64,000 nucleotides of DNA from Aquabacterium sp. (GCA_030654395.1 JAURXM010000132.1:62001-126000); one strand, 5' to 3'; shown: positions 48,010 to 57,202, counted from the first letter of the stretch. The notes: generated by a model not told the origin, from the letters alone. Numbers and translations are program-made.

Positions 48010-49371
48010 TTAAGCGTTCACGGCAATCAATTCCAGACACAAATCCTGGATGCCGGATGGGACATAAATGGTCAGTGCCTGAGCTTGAATCATGCGTTCG
48101 TACAGCATGCCTCGCGGCTCTAAGCTGAAGTAATAGCTGCCCGGTCGAATGGGTACCGCAGCAGGCACCTGTGGTGCGTGTGCCAGCTTCACACCTGGCA
48201 TGGCTGACAGCACCAGCTTATCGACGTCATCGGGCGCACCTACTTTGAATCGGCCCGGTACAACATCCACCAACTCCGCGGGGGGCATGGCAGCTGACAC
48301 GCCCAGATAGAACTGCGTGTTGGGTGATATCTGCTCTGAGTCCAGTCGCCCTTGGTGAAAGGATGGCGTGGTCTCTTGCAGGTTGATGGCGAAGTAGCGT
48401 GTGGAGATGACGGTTTCTAGCAACTCACGCACGATCTGGTCAATGCGGTTAAAGGCTGGCCCCGGGTGAGTGTGATCATAAGTTGGCAAATCGGCCAAGG
48501 TGAACGTCTTGGAAAACGTCATCAGTGAGCCGGCTAACTCAAGCAGCTTTTCGAACAGACGCTCTGGGTGCAAAGCGGGGTGGCGAGCCAGATGCGATAG
48601 GCCTGCAAATGCAGCACTGGCTGTGTGTAGCAGCCAGAATGAGGCCACATCACCAGACCTAAACTCGATGACGTTCTTGCTGGGTTCGCGGTGCAGGCCA
48701 TAGAGCGCATCGACTTTGGCTTGCAGCACATCGAGCAGGCGGCGCAGATGCAGAAACATCGCCGTTGATGCCTGGATGTTCAAGCAAGGTGGCATGAACC
48801 GGCCATCGACGTCAAAGCCGCCAGTGGCGGTTCGCTTGAGCTTGAGCAAAGGCAAGCTCACCAAATGCGCGCGTGGGGCAGAATCAGGTAAGAGCCGTGC
48901 AGACTTGCGCAGCACGATGACTTCGGCGGGTACAGCATCGGTGTAGGCGTCGCTCGCTTGAACAGGGCTGCGGTAGTAGCGTGATGCCGTGTCTGCGGCT
49001 TCTTGCGTGTCGGCCATGTTGCTGCCATTGGCACGCAGCGGCGCCAGCGCCAAGTGAAAGACCCATTCACTGATCTGTGGGTTCTGGCCCTCTGCCAAGG
49101 CGCCAAGTGCCATGGGCGGCGGCAGCTCGTCTTCCATGGGCGCGCTGAATAACTCACCATCTGGCAAGACGACCTGCAGTTCGAGGATGCGCAGTAAGCC
49201 GGTTTGCAAAGCGTCCGTGTCTATCTTCAGATGGCGCAATCCCCACGCGTATGGGTGCAGCAGGCGGGACATTTGCGAGAGGCGCCACTCATGGTACGCA
49301 TCTTGTTGTTGAAAGTGCTGCGGCCTGAGGAACAGGCCTTCGCCCCATAGAACTTTGGGTGACTGGATCAC
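48010..49371 (-). CDS. tssK: Type VI secretion baseplate protein TssK
   Basis: A 453-residue baseplate trimer protein that joins the TssEFG wedge to the membrane complex. The start is best placed at GTG 49371, giving VIQSPKVLWGEGLFLRPQHF, the standard TssK N-terminus; the longer frame to 49479 overlaps tssJ. WHD-shoulder segments such as VIVLRKSARLLP and SLPLLKLKRT, and the C-terminal IRPGSYYFSLEPRGMLYERM, fit the family. It lies between tssJ (26 bp gap) and tssL (13 bp gap), all co-directional. Confidence 0.93.
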   Translation of the reverse strand: MIQSPKVLWGEGLFLRPQHFQQQDAYHEWRLSQMSRLLHPYAWGLRHLKIDTDALQTGLLRILELQVVLPDGELFSAPMEDELPPPMALGALAEGQNPQISEWVFHLALAPLRANGSNMADTQEAADTASRYYRSPVQASDAYTDAVPAEVIVLRKSARLLPDSAPRAHLVSLPLLKLKRTATGGFDVDGRFMPPCLNIQASTAMFLHLRRLLDVLQAKVDALYGLHREPSKNVIEFRSGDVASFWLLHTASAAFAGLSHLARHPALHPERLFEKLLELAGSLMTFSKTFTLADLPTYDHTHPGPAFNRIDQIVRELLETVISTRYFAINLQETTPSFHQGRLDSEQISPNTQFYLGVSAAMPPAELVDVVPGRFKVGAPDDVDKLVLSAMPGVKLAHAPQVPAAVPIRPGSYYFSLEPRGMLYERMIQAQALTIYVPSGIQDLCLELIAVNA

Positions 49372-49397
49372 GTGGTGTCTTTCAGATGATGCGGGTA

Positions 49398-50096
49398 TCA
49401 GGGGCAGGGCACAGCAACAGAGCGCACTGTGCTGGCCGCTTGACCGATGGCTTCGCCAATTTGCACGCTCATGGCGCATGCGTGTGCACCCAAGCTCAGG
49501 CCGGAGCGTTCTGCGGTAGCAGCACTGAAGGCGTAGCGCGAACGGCCTTGTGCAGGCTTGCGGTACAGCGAGACGATGCCGACATAGCGCGCTTCCCGCG
49601 CTACCTTTTCTGTGGCGACGTAGTGCTGGCCGGGTAGCAATTGAAGTTCGCGCACAGATATCAGGTCATCACTGAGCACGGTTTTTTCTTTGGCAGGGTC
49701 TCCAAACGTATCGATGGGTGCAGCCAAGAATGCGTCGGGGCTCTTGAGTTTGTACAGGCGAACAATCAACGCAAGTGATCGACCTTGATCGTCCACATTG
49801 AGTGATTCGCTGGCGAACACACGCCATGCAATTCGTCGGTCAGGCAGTGCGCTATCGGGGACGTTGGGTGTTTCCGGTATGTCCGGTGCAACCGGTGCCT
49901 TCATACCCAAGGCGGTCAACGCTTTATCGCCTATGTCTCCGATCAAACCCAAGACGCTGGGGCTGCTTGGATTGCCTGTTGGCGTGGCCTCAGGCGCAGG
50001 CGATACGGTGGCGCAACCGACCATCATTGCCCATGACATGGCTATGCCGAACTTCATTGCTGTATTCCAGCGTCCCCCTGTCCATATTGAGCTCAT
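49398..50096 (-). CDS. tssJ: Type VI secretion lipoprotein TssJ
   Basis: A lipoprotein of about 232 residues (219 if ATG 50057 is used). The lipobox is MMVGC within AMKFGIAMSWAMMVGCATVS, with Cys28 of the longer form as the lipidated residue. The longer start gives a more normal signal peptide and has a GAAAG site just upstream. After a Pro/Ala-rich linker the domain has RIAWRVFASESLNVDDQGRS, ALIVRLYKLKSPDAFLAAP and the late LLPGQHYVATEKVAREARYV, the beta-sandwich of TssJ. It anchors TssM to the outer membrane. It is the first gene of the leftward T6SS operon. Confidence 0.85.
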   Translation of the reverse strand: MSSIWTGGRWNTAMKFGIAMSWAMMVGCATVSPAPEATPTGNPSSPSVLGLIGDIGDKALTALGMKAPVAPDIPETPNVPDSALPDRRIAWRVFASESLNVDDQGRSLALIVRLYKLKSPDAFLAAPIDTFGDPAKEKTVLSDDLISVRELQLLPGQHYVATEKVAREARYVGIVSLYRKPAQGRSRYAFSAATAERSGLSLGAHACAMSVQIGEAIGQAASTVRSVAVPCP

Positions 50097-50223
50097 ACAT
50101 CTTTCGCGGGGCGTCATAGGCCCATCGCATACGCGTAGTTTAAGAAGCGCACGAGCCCTTTTGATGCGCCCCCCCCCATAGGAGGGAGGCCCAATTGCAA
50201 CCAGTTGAAAGAGTCTGTAAGTC

Positions 50224-50239
50224 ACCCCCTAATGGGGGC
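50224..50239. promoter_or_regulatory. C5-TAAT-G5 inverted repeat in the divergent T6SS region
   Basis: CCCCC (50225-50229) and GGGGG (50234-50238) flank TAAT roughly midway in the 241-bp region between tssJ and the divergent TPR-lipoprotein gene. A second G/C-rich imperfect element (C9-ATA-GGAGGG) is at about 50169-50186. Position and symmetry make it a candidate operator for both T6SS operons; no known regulator can be named. Confidence 0.4.
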
Positions 50240-50337
50240 AGGCGATCGATTCGAATTCAGCTCTAATCCGGCCTGTCGTGAAGTGAGCCATAGCTGGACA
50301 CGATGCGATCAAGGTGTCAAAAAAATGGGAGTATCGA

Positions 50338-51048
50338 TTGAATTTAAAAAATGTACGTAGAGGCTTATGCCCTGCGGTGATCATCGTTGCACTGTGCTCA
50401 TTGGCTGCTTGTGCATCGTCACCCAAGAAAGGTGATGCTGCAGCCAAGTTGGCCGTTGAAGAGCAGGTCAATGACAGGCTAGCGGCTGCCGACAAAGCGC
50501 AAAAAGCTGGGGAGACCGATAAGGCAGTTGAGCAGCTCGATGCCGCCATCAAGATTGACCCTTCAAGCAAGGCGCCTTGGTTGAAAAAAGCGCAGATTCA
50601 TTTCGATGCACGTCAATACGGTGTGGCCATCACGGAGGCGCAAGAAGTCTTGCAGCGTGATGTCACTGATCTCACGGCAAAGAGCATTTTGGCTGTAAGT
50701 GGTTTGCGCGTCAGTGCCGATGCGCTGGACCAACTGCGCAAGGTCAATGAGGTCACTGGGTCGACGCGCAATGAGGCTGAAAACGTCGCCAAGCTGATTC
50801 GGTCCGCGTTGGGTGAGCCCATTTTGGTGCCACCACCTGGGGCGGGTAACTCAGAGCCACCTAAAGCCAAATTGAGTCACAACCGGACAGGCGTTGTGCG
50901 TCCTGTTGCCGGTGCAGCCTCGGTCCCTCGCGTTGCGATTGTGCCAGCCACTCCGGCTGTCGTGATGGCCTCCACTAAGCCGGCACCGACCGGCAACGCC
51001 GCGCCGTCCAGCAATGGGCGGAACAACCCTTTTGGTGCTTTGAAGTAA
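50338..51048 (+). CDS. TPR-containing lipoprotein of the T6SS locus
   Basis: A 236-residue lipoprotein from a TTG start. The TTG at 50338 has GGGAG at 50327-50331 with ideal spacing; the GTG at 50314 has no usable site. The signal peptide ends LCSLAACASS, with lipidation at the Cys of LAAC. Two or three TPR-like helical pairs follow (AAADKAQKAGETDKAVEQLD, then IDPSSKAPWLKKAQIHFDAR), then a Pro/Ala-rich tail ending NNPFGALK. It heads the rightward operon before tssB. TPR lipoproteins are seen beside several betaproteobacterial T6SS loci, but I cannot assign a specific Tss or Tag name. It may assist envelope assembly. Confidence 0.82.
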   Translation: MNLKNVRRGLCPAVIIVALCSLAACASSPKKGDAAAKLAVEEQVNDRLAAADKAQKAGETDKAVEQLDAAIKIDPSSKAPWLKKAQIHFDARQYGVAITEAQEVLQRDVTDLTAKSILAVSGLRVSADALDQLRKVNEVTGSTRNEAENVAKLIRSALGEPILVPPPGAGNSEPPKAKLSHNRTGVVRPVAGAASVPRVAIVPATPAVVMASTKPAPTGNAAPSSNGRNNPFGALK

Positions 51049-51072
51049 ACCAATCAAAGAAGGAGCCGTTCC

Positions 51073-51588
51073 ATGGCCAAGAAAGAAAGTGTTCAGCAAC
51101 GTTTGGGTCGCGTGCGTGCACCACGTGTCCAGCTTACATATGACGTTGAGATCGGCGATGCAGTCGAACAAAAGGAATTGCCTTTTGTCTTGGGTGTGGT
51201 CGGTGATTTCACCGGCCAGGTTGACCCAGATAAACCGCAGCTGCGCTTGAAAGACCGCAAATTTGTGAACGTTGACTTGGATAACTTTGATGAGGTTTTG
51301 GCTGGTGCAGCACCTCACGCCAGCTACCGCGTGAAGAACGTGCTCAGCGCGGATGGTGGCGAGTTTGGCGTCAACTTGGACTTCCATCAATTCGAAGACT
51401 TCCGTCCTGAGTCCGTCGTGGAGCAAGTCGAGCCATTGCGCAAGCTGCTCGAAGCCCGCACCAAGCTGTCTGACTTGCGTAACAAGTTGGCCGGCAACGA
51501 AAAGCTGGAAGACGTGCTGGCCGAAGTGCTCAGCAATACCGAGAAGCTCAAGCAATTGAGCTCCGAAGCCCGACAAGATCAGGAGTGA
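51073..51588 (+). CDS. tssB: Type VI secretion contractile sheath small subunit TssB
   Basis: A 171-residue VipA-type sheath protein that polymerises with TssC around the Hcp tube. QQRLGRVRAPRVQLTYDVEI, LPFVLGVVGDFTGQ and the DNFDEVLAGAAPH stretch are diagnostic. The C-terminal helix ends AEVLSNTEKLKQLSSEARQD. AAGGAG precedes the ATG. tssC follows after 4 bp. Confidence 0.96.
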   Translation: MAKKESVQQRLGRVRAPRVQLTYDVEIGDAVEQKELPFVLGVVGDFTGQVDPDKPQLRLKDRKFVNVDLDNFDEVLAGAAPHASYRVKNVLSADGGEFGVNLDFHQFEDFRPESVVEQVEPLRKLLEARTKLSDLRNKLAGNEKLEDVLAEVLSNTEKLKQLSSEARQDQE

Positions 51589-51592
51589 GACC

Positions 51593-53074
51593 ATGAGCGC
51601 ACAACTGCAAGCAAACTCTGCTGCGCTGTCCGAGGGCATCAGCCTACTCGATGACATCGTATCCAAGAGCAAGGTCGCCAAGACCGATACAGAACACGCC
51701 CGCGCCAAAGACATCATTGGTGAGTTGGTCAAGGAGGTGCTCGGCGGCACGGTCGTGGTGTCTGACAACCTGTCAGCCAATATTGACGCCCGCATTGCTG
51801 AGATCGACGCCTTGATCTCATCGCAGTTGAGCGAGGTGCTGCATGCACCTGAGTTCCAGAAGCTGGAATCTTCGTGGACAGGTTTGCACTACCTGTGCAA
51901 GCAGACCTCAACGGGCGAGAAACTCAAGATCAAGTTCCTCAATGCGAGCAAAAAAGATCTGGTCAAAGACTTCAAGTCGTCCATTGACTTTGATCAGTCA
52001 ACCCTGTTCAAGAAGGTTTACGAAGAAGAGTTCGGCACCTTTGGTGGTGCCCCATTTGGCGCTTTGGTTGGTGACTTTGACGTCGGTCGTGGCGCCGAGG
52101 ACATGTACTTCGCAGAGCAAATGGCGCATGTGGCGGCCGCCGCCCATGCGCCATTTATTGCGGCTGCATCACCTGAACTATTCGGTTTGGAAACCTACAC
52201 CGATCTGGGCAAGCCCCGCGATCTGGCTAAAGTGTTTGATACGGTTGAATATGCCAAGTGGAAGTCGTTCCGTGAGTCTGAGGACGCACGCTATGTGGGC
52301 TTGACCATCCCTCGCTTTTTAGGGCGCCTGCCTTACAACCCTAAAGACGGCACAACGGTTGAAGGCTTTAACTTCGTCGAAAACGTGGATGGCGTAGACC
52401 ACGATAAGTACCTGTGGGTTAACGCGGCTTATGCCTTTGCTGCGCGTCTGACGTCTGCCTTCGAGCACTACGGGTGGTGCGCAGCCATCCGCGGGGTAGA
52501 GGGGGGTGGCTTGGTTGAAGATTTGCCTACGCATGTCTTCAAGACGGACGATGGTGAAGTGGCGCTGAAGTGCCCCACAGAAATCGCCATCACGGATCGC
52601 CGCGAGAAAGAGCTCAGTGACCTGGGTTTCATCCCCTTGGTGCATTGCAAGAACACAGACTACGCGGCCTTCTTTGGGGCGCAATCTGCCCAAAAGTCAA
52701 AGAAGTTTGATTCGGATGCGGCCAATGCCAATGCACAGTTGTCTTCGCAGCTCCAGTACATCTTTGCCGTATCTCGTATCGCGCATTACATGAAAGCCAT
52801 GATGCGCGACAAGATCGGCAGCTTTGCTTCGTCGGGCAAAGTTGAGGAATTCCTCAATCGCTGGATCTCTCAATACGTGTTGTTGGATGACGGGGCCAGT
52901 CAAGAGGCCAAAGCCCAGTATCCACTGCGCGAGGCCTCGGTGAAGGTGACTGAGGTGCCAGGTAAGGCAGGCGCATTCCGTGCGGTTGCCTTCTTGCGGC
53001 CGCACTTCCAGCTCGATGAGTTGTCGGTGTCGCTGCGTTTGGTGGCTGAGTTGCCGGGGTCGGCTAAAGGCTGA
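51593..53074 (+). CDS. tssC: Type VI secretion contractile sheath large subunit TssC
   Basis: A 493-residue VipB-type sheath subunit. SSWTGLHYLCKQTSTGEKLK, EEEFGTFGGAPFGALVGDFD, LTIPRFLGRLPYN and the C-terminal YFAVSRIAHYMKAMMRDKIG-like stretch (here IFAVSRIAHYMKAMMRDKIG) are family hallmarks. Together with TssB it forms the contracting sheath recycled by TssH. AGGAG lies just upstream of the start. A large inverted repeat spans its stop codon and the gap before hcp. Confidence 0.96.
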   Translation: MSAQLQANSAALSEGISLLDDIVSKSKVAKTDTEHARAKDIIGELVKEVLGGTVVVSDNLSANIDARIAEIDALISSQLSEVLHAPEFQKLESSWTGLHYLCKQTSTGEKLKIKFLNASKKDLVKDFKSSIDFDQSTLFKKVYEEEFGTFGGAPFGALVGDFDVGRGAEDMYFAEQMAHVAAAAHAPFIAAASPELFGLETYTDLGKPRDLAKVFDTVEYAKWKSFRESEDARYVGLTIPRFLGRLPYNPKDGTTVEGFNFVENVDGVDHDKYLWVNAAYAFAARLTSAFEHYGWCAAIRGVEGGGLVEDLPTHVFKTDDGEVALKCPTEIAITDRREKELSDLGFIPLVHCKNTDYAAFFGAQSAQKSKKFDSDAANANAQLSSQLQYIFAVSRIAHYMKAMMRDKIGSFASSGKVEEFLNRWISQYVLLDDGASQEAKAQYPLREASVKVTEVPGKAGAFRAVAFLRPHFQLDELSVSLRLVAELPGSAKG

Positions 53075-53112
53075 TCGGTGATGAAGTCTGATTGCATGGC
53101 TGCTCGATCAGC
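53070..53112 (+). repeat. Inverted repeat at the tssC-hcp junction
   Basis: GCTGATCG (53070-53077) and CGATCAGC (53105-53112) are perfect 8-bp arms 27 bases apart; the left arm includes the tssC stop codon. In RNA it could form a processing or stabilising hairpin just ahead of hcp, whose product is needed in large excess. Confidence 0.5.
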
Positions 53113-53142
53113 CTGCGTTTTAAGTCTTAATTAAGGGAAATC

Positions 53143-53652
53143 ATGAGCAAAGACATTTACGTTCAATTCAAAGGCCGCTACACCATTGATGGCGAGTCAC
53201 TGGACAAAGAGCACGCCAAGTGGCTGGAAGTGACGTCGTGGTCCCACGACATCCGCCAACCCAAGTCGGCAACAGCCTCCACAGCCGGTGGTCACACGTC
53301 TGAGCGCGCTGAGCACGCCGACCTGATCTTCACAAAGGATCTGGATCTGACCAGTCCCAAGCTGTGGGAAGCCGCTTCTGCTGGTTACACCTTTGATGAG
53401 GTCACCATTGATTTCATGCGTGCCGACGGCGGCAGCCGCGTCAAGTACCTGACGATCAAGCTCAAGCATGCTTTGATCTCACGTGTGACACCTTCTGTTC
53501 ATTCGGAAGGTCTGCCAACTGAATCGTTCGCACTGACATACGCTGCGATCCAGTGGGAATACCAGCAACAAAAGGTTGAGGGCGGCGGCGTGTCTGGTCG
53601 CAACGTGACGGCTTGGAGCTTGTCCAAGAACACCAATACCTACGCCATCTAA
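53143..53652 (+). CDS. hcp: Hcp family tube protein (TssD)
   Basis: A 169-residue hexameric inner-tube protein. KDIYVQFKGRYTIDGESLDK, HAKWLEVTSWSHDIRQPKS, the TSERAEHADLIFTKDLDLTS segment and SFALTYAAIQWEYQQQK are typical of the Hcp1 superfamily. It stacks in the sheath and is secreted on contraction. AAGGGA precedes the ATG at good spacing. It is flanked by an inverted repeat upstream and a strong terminator downstream, which would let its mRNA accumulate independently of tssEFGH. Confidence 0.95.
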   Translation: MSKDIYVQFKGRYTIDGESLDKEHAKWLEVTSWSHDIRQPKSATASTAGGHTSERAEHADLIFTKDLDLTSPKLWEAASAGYTFDEVTIDFMRADGGSRVKYLTIKLKHALISRVTPSVHSEGLPTESFALTYAAIQWEYQQQKVEGGGVSGRNVTAWSLSKNTNTYAI

Positions 53653-53673
53653 GCTTGGTTGTAGCTACAACAA

Positions 53674-53701
53674 CAAAGCCGCTTTTTGGCGGCTTTGTTT
53701 T
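53674..53701 (+). terminator. Rho-independent terminator after hcp
   Basis: CAAAGCCGC (53674-53682) and GCGGCTTTG (53689-53697) form a perfect 9-bp stem with a 6-base loop followed by TTTT. Some read-through is needed to express tssE onward unless a separate promoter exists; the gap to tssE is only about 20 bp. Confidence 0.85.
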
Positions 53702-53719
53702 GCCTGGATGTCATGCGTG

Positions 53720-54220
53720 ATGAAGTTTGAGCCGTTCTTGCTGGACCGATTGTTGAATACACCGGATTCATTGACCCGAGTTGATGCGTCTAGGTGGGCA
53801 CTGTCCATGAATCAGGTAAAGGACAGCGTGGCACACGATTTGGAGGCTTTGCTCAATACCCGCACAGCCTATTTGCCGCAACGTATGCAAGGCTGGCGTC
53901 ATGCAGCGCAGTCTGTCTTGACCTTTGGTTTGATGGACTTTGTTGGCTTGAGCTTGGACAACCCTGATCACCGCGCGACCATTTGTGAGTCAATTGCCGG
54001 GGCCATTTTGCAGCACGAACCGCGTCTGAAGCAGGTTGTGGTCAAGCTGGAAAGCAGCGCCAAACTGGGTTTGGGCTTGAGGTTTTCTATCCATGCCAAG
54101 TTGATGATCAATCCGGCTGTGGAGGCGGTGAGTTTTGACGCCTTGTTGCAGCCTAATACGCAACGTTACGCCATTCGGCACAGCTCACGCTCTGCTGAGT
54201 TGGGACGACTCAATGGATAA
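53720..54220 (+). CDS. tssE: Type VI secretion baseplate protein TssE
   Basis: A 166-residue gp25-like wedge protein. FEPFLLDRLLNTPDS at the N-terminus, SVAHDLEALLNTRTAYLPQR (the gp25 signature where E-x-L-L-N-T-R nucleates the sheath) and LTFGLMDFVGLSLDNPDHR are clear. ATG 53720 gives MKFEPFLLDRL; ATG 53708 (MSCV...) is an alternative, and neither has a good Shine-Dalgarno. The stop overlaps tssF by 8 bp. Confidence 0.93.
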   Translation: MKFEPFLLDRLLNTPDSLTRVDASRWALSMNQVKDSVAHDLEALLNTRTAYLPQRMQGWRHAAQSVLTFGLMDFVGLSLDNPDHRATICESIAGAILQHEPRLKQVVVKLESSAKLGLGLRFSIHAKLMINPAVEAVSFDALLQPNTQRYAIRHSSRSAELGRLNG

Positions 54221-56102
54221 ACTGCTACCGCACTACGAGCGAGAGTTGTCGCTCTTGCGTGACAAGTCACAGGCCTTTGCTCAGCGCTACCCCAAGGTGG
54301 CTGGCGCACTTCAATTGCGTGGCGATACGGCACAAGACCCTCATGTGGAACGCATGATTGAGTCTTTCGCCTTGCTTGCATCGCGGGTGCACAAGCGCTT
54401 GGATGATGACTTCCCCTTGTTCACGGAGTCCTTGTTAGAGGTGCTTTACCCGCACTATCTGCGGCCATTCCCATCTTGTTCTATAGCCCAGTTCGATTTG
54501 GGCGTGGCGGTGGGGCAGATGAGTGCGCCCGTCTTGATTGAGCGGGGCTCGTCCTTGACATCACGGGCCGTCAAAGGCGTGCCATGCAAATTTCGCACCA
54601 CCCAAGACGTGACGTTGATGCCACTGCGCGTGGCTGCTGTTGCTTACAGAAATGCCGTACAGGCGCCTCAAGGCACACGGTTGCCAGCTGGTGTCACCTC
54701 TGTCATATCGATGACGCTGGAGCTTGCTTCACCACAAGCCTCGTGGGCGATGTTGGCGCAGGCACCGTTGCGCCTGTACTTGGATGGGGACCCCTCTCAG
54801 GTCAGTGTGCTGCGTGAGGCTTTGTGCCATCAGGTACAGGGCGTCATGTCCCAGACTGCCGAGCACACACCATGGGTGTCGGTAGGCGCCGCTAAGCCCG
54901 TCTTGGTTGGCTTTGCTGATGAAGAGGCTTTGATTGATTTTGATGCGCGATCACATCCCGCATACCGCTTGTTGACCGAGTATTTTGCCTTCCCCGAGAA
55001 GTTCAATTTCATTGATCTGCCCGTGCACATTCCTGTCAATTTGCGGCAAGCCACGACGGCGCATCGCACATTGACGGTTCACATCCTGTTAGCCGGTGTG
55101 CGTGCCGACTCGGATGAATCACGCTTGCTAGAGGCCGTTCATGCCCGCAATTTGCTGCTGTGGTGTGCCCCTGTTATCAACCTGTTTCAGCAGCCAGCCG
55201 ATCCCATTCGTGTCAGTCACAAAGCCACGTCATACCCCGTTCTGGTCGATGGTAGACGCGCTTTTGGCTACGAGGTTTATGCCATCGACAAGGTGTTTCG
55301 GGTCAAGCAAACGCCGCAAGGTGAGACTGTGCAGGCCTTTCGGCCGTTCTTTTCGTTGCAGCACGAGGACCTGATGAGGCACAGCCGCGCCGCTGAGAGC
55401 GGTGGTGATGCAGCGGGCGCGAGCGGGCGCTACTGGTCGGTTCACCGTGATGAAGCCATGGCGGTTGAGAGCCCAGGTTATGAATATGAGCTGTCGATTG
55501 TGGATGTTGACTTTGACCCCGCTTTGCCGCAAACGGATACCTTGTCTCTGACGGTGAGCGCCACCAACCGTGACTTGCCCTCCCTGTTGAGTTTTGGTGC
55601 CCCGGGAGGGGATTTATTCATGGAAGGCGGCGGTCTGGCCAAGGAGGTTCGGCTGTTGCGCAAGCCCACAGCCAGTCAGCGTTTTGATTGTGGCCGTGGG
55701 GCTTTGTGGCGTTTGATATCGCATTTGTCACTCAATCATTTGTCGCTGTCAGGCGGCGGTATCGATGCGCTCAAGGAAATGCTGCGCTTGTATGACCTGC
55801 CCCGTAGCGCGGCCAATCACCGTCAGATTGAAGGTTTGATCGCTGTTGATTTCAAGGCGGCAACCGCGTGGTTGCCCGGCGAGCCTTTTGCGACTTTTGT
55901 GCGTGGCACAGAGGTGCGCCTCACCGTGGATGAGGACAGCTTTGTCGGATCAGGCTTGGGCCTTTTCTCTGCTGTGCTTGACCGTTTCTTTGGTTTGTAC
56001 GTGCACGTCAACAGCTTCACCAAATTGACGCTGGTTTCTGCACGCACGCAGGAAGAGGTGCTGTCATGCCCACCCCGCAACGGCGACATGCCATTGGTTT
56101 GA
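54213..56102 (+). CDS. tssF: Type VI secretion baseplate protein TssF
   Basis: A 629-residue wedge protein (VasA/ImpG family). The N-terminus MDKLLPHYERELSLLRDKSQ then FAQRYPKVAGALQL, and RLDDDFPLFTESLLEVLYPH, are diagnostic. The C-terminal half has LSLNHLSLSGGGIDALKEML and LGLFSAVLDRFFGLYVHVNS. With TssG and TssE it builds the baseplate around VgrG. It overlaps tssE by 8 bp and tssG by 37 bp, consistent with coupled translation of the wedge. Confidence 0.95.
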   Translation: MDKLLPHYERELSLLRDKSQAFAQRYPKVAGALQLRGDTAQDPHVERMIESFALLASRVHKRLDDDFPLFTESLLEVLYPHYLRPFPSCSIAQFDLGVAVGQMSAPVLIERGSSLTSRAVKGVPCKFRTTQDVTLMPLRVAAVAYRNAVQAPQGTRLPAGVTSVISMTLELASPQASWAMLAQAPLRLYLDGDPSQVSVLREALCHQVQGVMSQTAEHTPWVSVGAAKPVLVGFADEEALIDFDARSHPAYRLLTEYFAFPEKFNFIDLPVHIPVNLRQATTAHRTLTVHILLAGVRADSDESRLLEAVHARNLLLWCAPVINLFQQPADPIRVSHKATSYPVLVDGRRAFGYEVYAIDKVFRVKQTPQGETVQAFRPFFSLQHEDLMRHSRAAESGGDAAGASGRYWSVHRDEAMAVESPGYEYELSIVDVDFDPALPQTDTLSLTVSATNRDLPSLLSFGAPGGDLFMEGGGLAKEVRLLRKPTASQRFDCGRGALWRLISHLSLNHLSLSGGGIDALKEMLRLYDLPRSAANHRQIEGLIAVDFKAATAWLPGEPFATFVRGTEVRLTVDEDSFVGSGLGLFSAVLDRFFGLYVHVNSFTKLTLVSARTQEEVLSCPPRNGDMPLV

Positions 56103-57202
56103 TTGAGCAACTGTTGCGCGAGCCGCAGCAGTTTGGTTTTTTCCAAGCAGTCCGTTTGTTGGACCGTTGGTTAGAGCCCAGTGCGGTCGATGGGCAAGGC
56201 CTGTCGCGGTTGAATTTCCGCAACTCCTTGTCCTTGTCCTTCCCTGCAAGCGAGATCGAATCGCTCAAGGTGCACTTGCGCGAGCTTGATGTGGCAGCCG
56301 GTCACGTGGCCGCGAAGCAGTCTGTGCTGGACGCCATGCTTGATCCCGTTCAGACGGAGCATCTACCTGCCCATTCTGGCGAAGTCGAACAAATCGACAT
56401 CACCCCGGCTTTCATGGGCTTGCTGGGGTCGGCAGGCACCTTGCCTTTGTTCTACACAGAGTTGCTGGCGCAGCGTGAGTTGTTTCAAAAGGATGAGGCA
56501 GCACGGGCCTTCATGGATGTGTTCAGTCACCGCGCGGTATCGCTGTTCTATCAAGCATGGCGCAAGCACCGTTTGCCCATGCAATTTGAGGTCGATCAGC
56601 AGAATCGATTCTTGCCTGCGGTGCTGTCCTTGGCTGGCGTAGGGCAGAAAGGCATCCGGGGGCGGCTTGGCGGGGATCAGGGCGCCGTACCTGACGAGGC
56701 CTGGGCCTATTACGCTGGGGCACTGCAGCAGCGCACTTTGTCTGCCAAGCAGTTGCAGCAGGTGCTGCATGATTATTTGGGTGTGCCTGTTCGCATTGAT
56801 CAGTTTGTTGGTCGCTGGTATCAGCTGCCTGAGTCAGGTAGAGGCAGCTTGGGTTTGCTCAACGGCGTACTGGGCCGCTCGGCCATGTTGGGTGAACGTG
56901 TTTGGCAACGTGACTTGCGCATGCGTGTTGTGTTGGGGCCCTTAGATCATGCCAAGTTCAGGCGTTTTTTGCCAGGCGGAGCAGGTGCCGCAGCAGTCAA
57001 AGCGCTGTTGACCATGCTCAGCGGTGTCAGCTTGGAGTATGAAATCAGGCTGCAACTTCAACGTGAAGACGTCCATGGTTGCGTGCTTGACTCTCGTCGC
57101 CCCCTCACCGCTTACCGGTTGGGCTGGGACACGTTTTTACAAACGAAACCAGCCAATGAAGACCGAACCGATGTCAGCTACGACATCCATGCCGCTGCCT
57201 GA
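56066..57202 (+). CDS. tssG: Type VI secretion baseplate protein TssG
   Basis: A 378-residue wedge protein (VasB/ImpH family). IGLIEQLLREPQQFGFFQAV then RLLDRWL at the N-terminus, TPAFMGLLGSAGTLPLFYTE, and HDYLGVPVRIDQFVGRWYQL are family segments. It begins inside the last 37 bp of tssF. A 46-bp gap separates it from tssH. Confidence 0.95.
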   Translation: MPTPQRRHAIGLIEQLLREPQQFGFFQAVRLLDRWLEPSAVDGQGLSRLNFRNSLSLSFPASEIESLKVHLRELDVAAGHVAAKQSVLDAMLDPVQTEHLPAHSGEVEQIDITPAFMGLLGSAGTLPLFYTELLAQRELFQKDEAARAFMDVFSHRAVSLFYQAWRKHRLPMQFEVDQQNRFLPAVLSLAGVGQKGIRGRLGGDQGAVPDEAWAYYAGALQQRTLSAKQLQQVLHDYLGVPVRIDQFVGRWYQLPESGRGSLGLLNGVLGRSAMLGERVWQRDLRMRVVLGPLDHAKFRRFLPGGAGAAAVKALLTMLSGVSLEYEIRLQLQREDVHGCVLDSRRPLTAYRLGWDTFLQTKPANEDRTDVSYDIHAAA

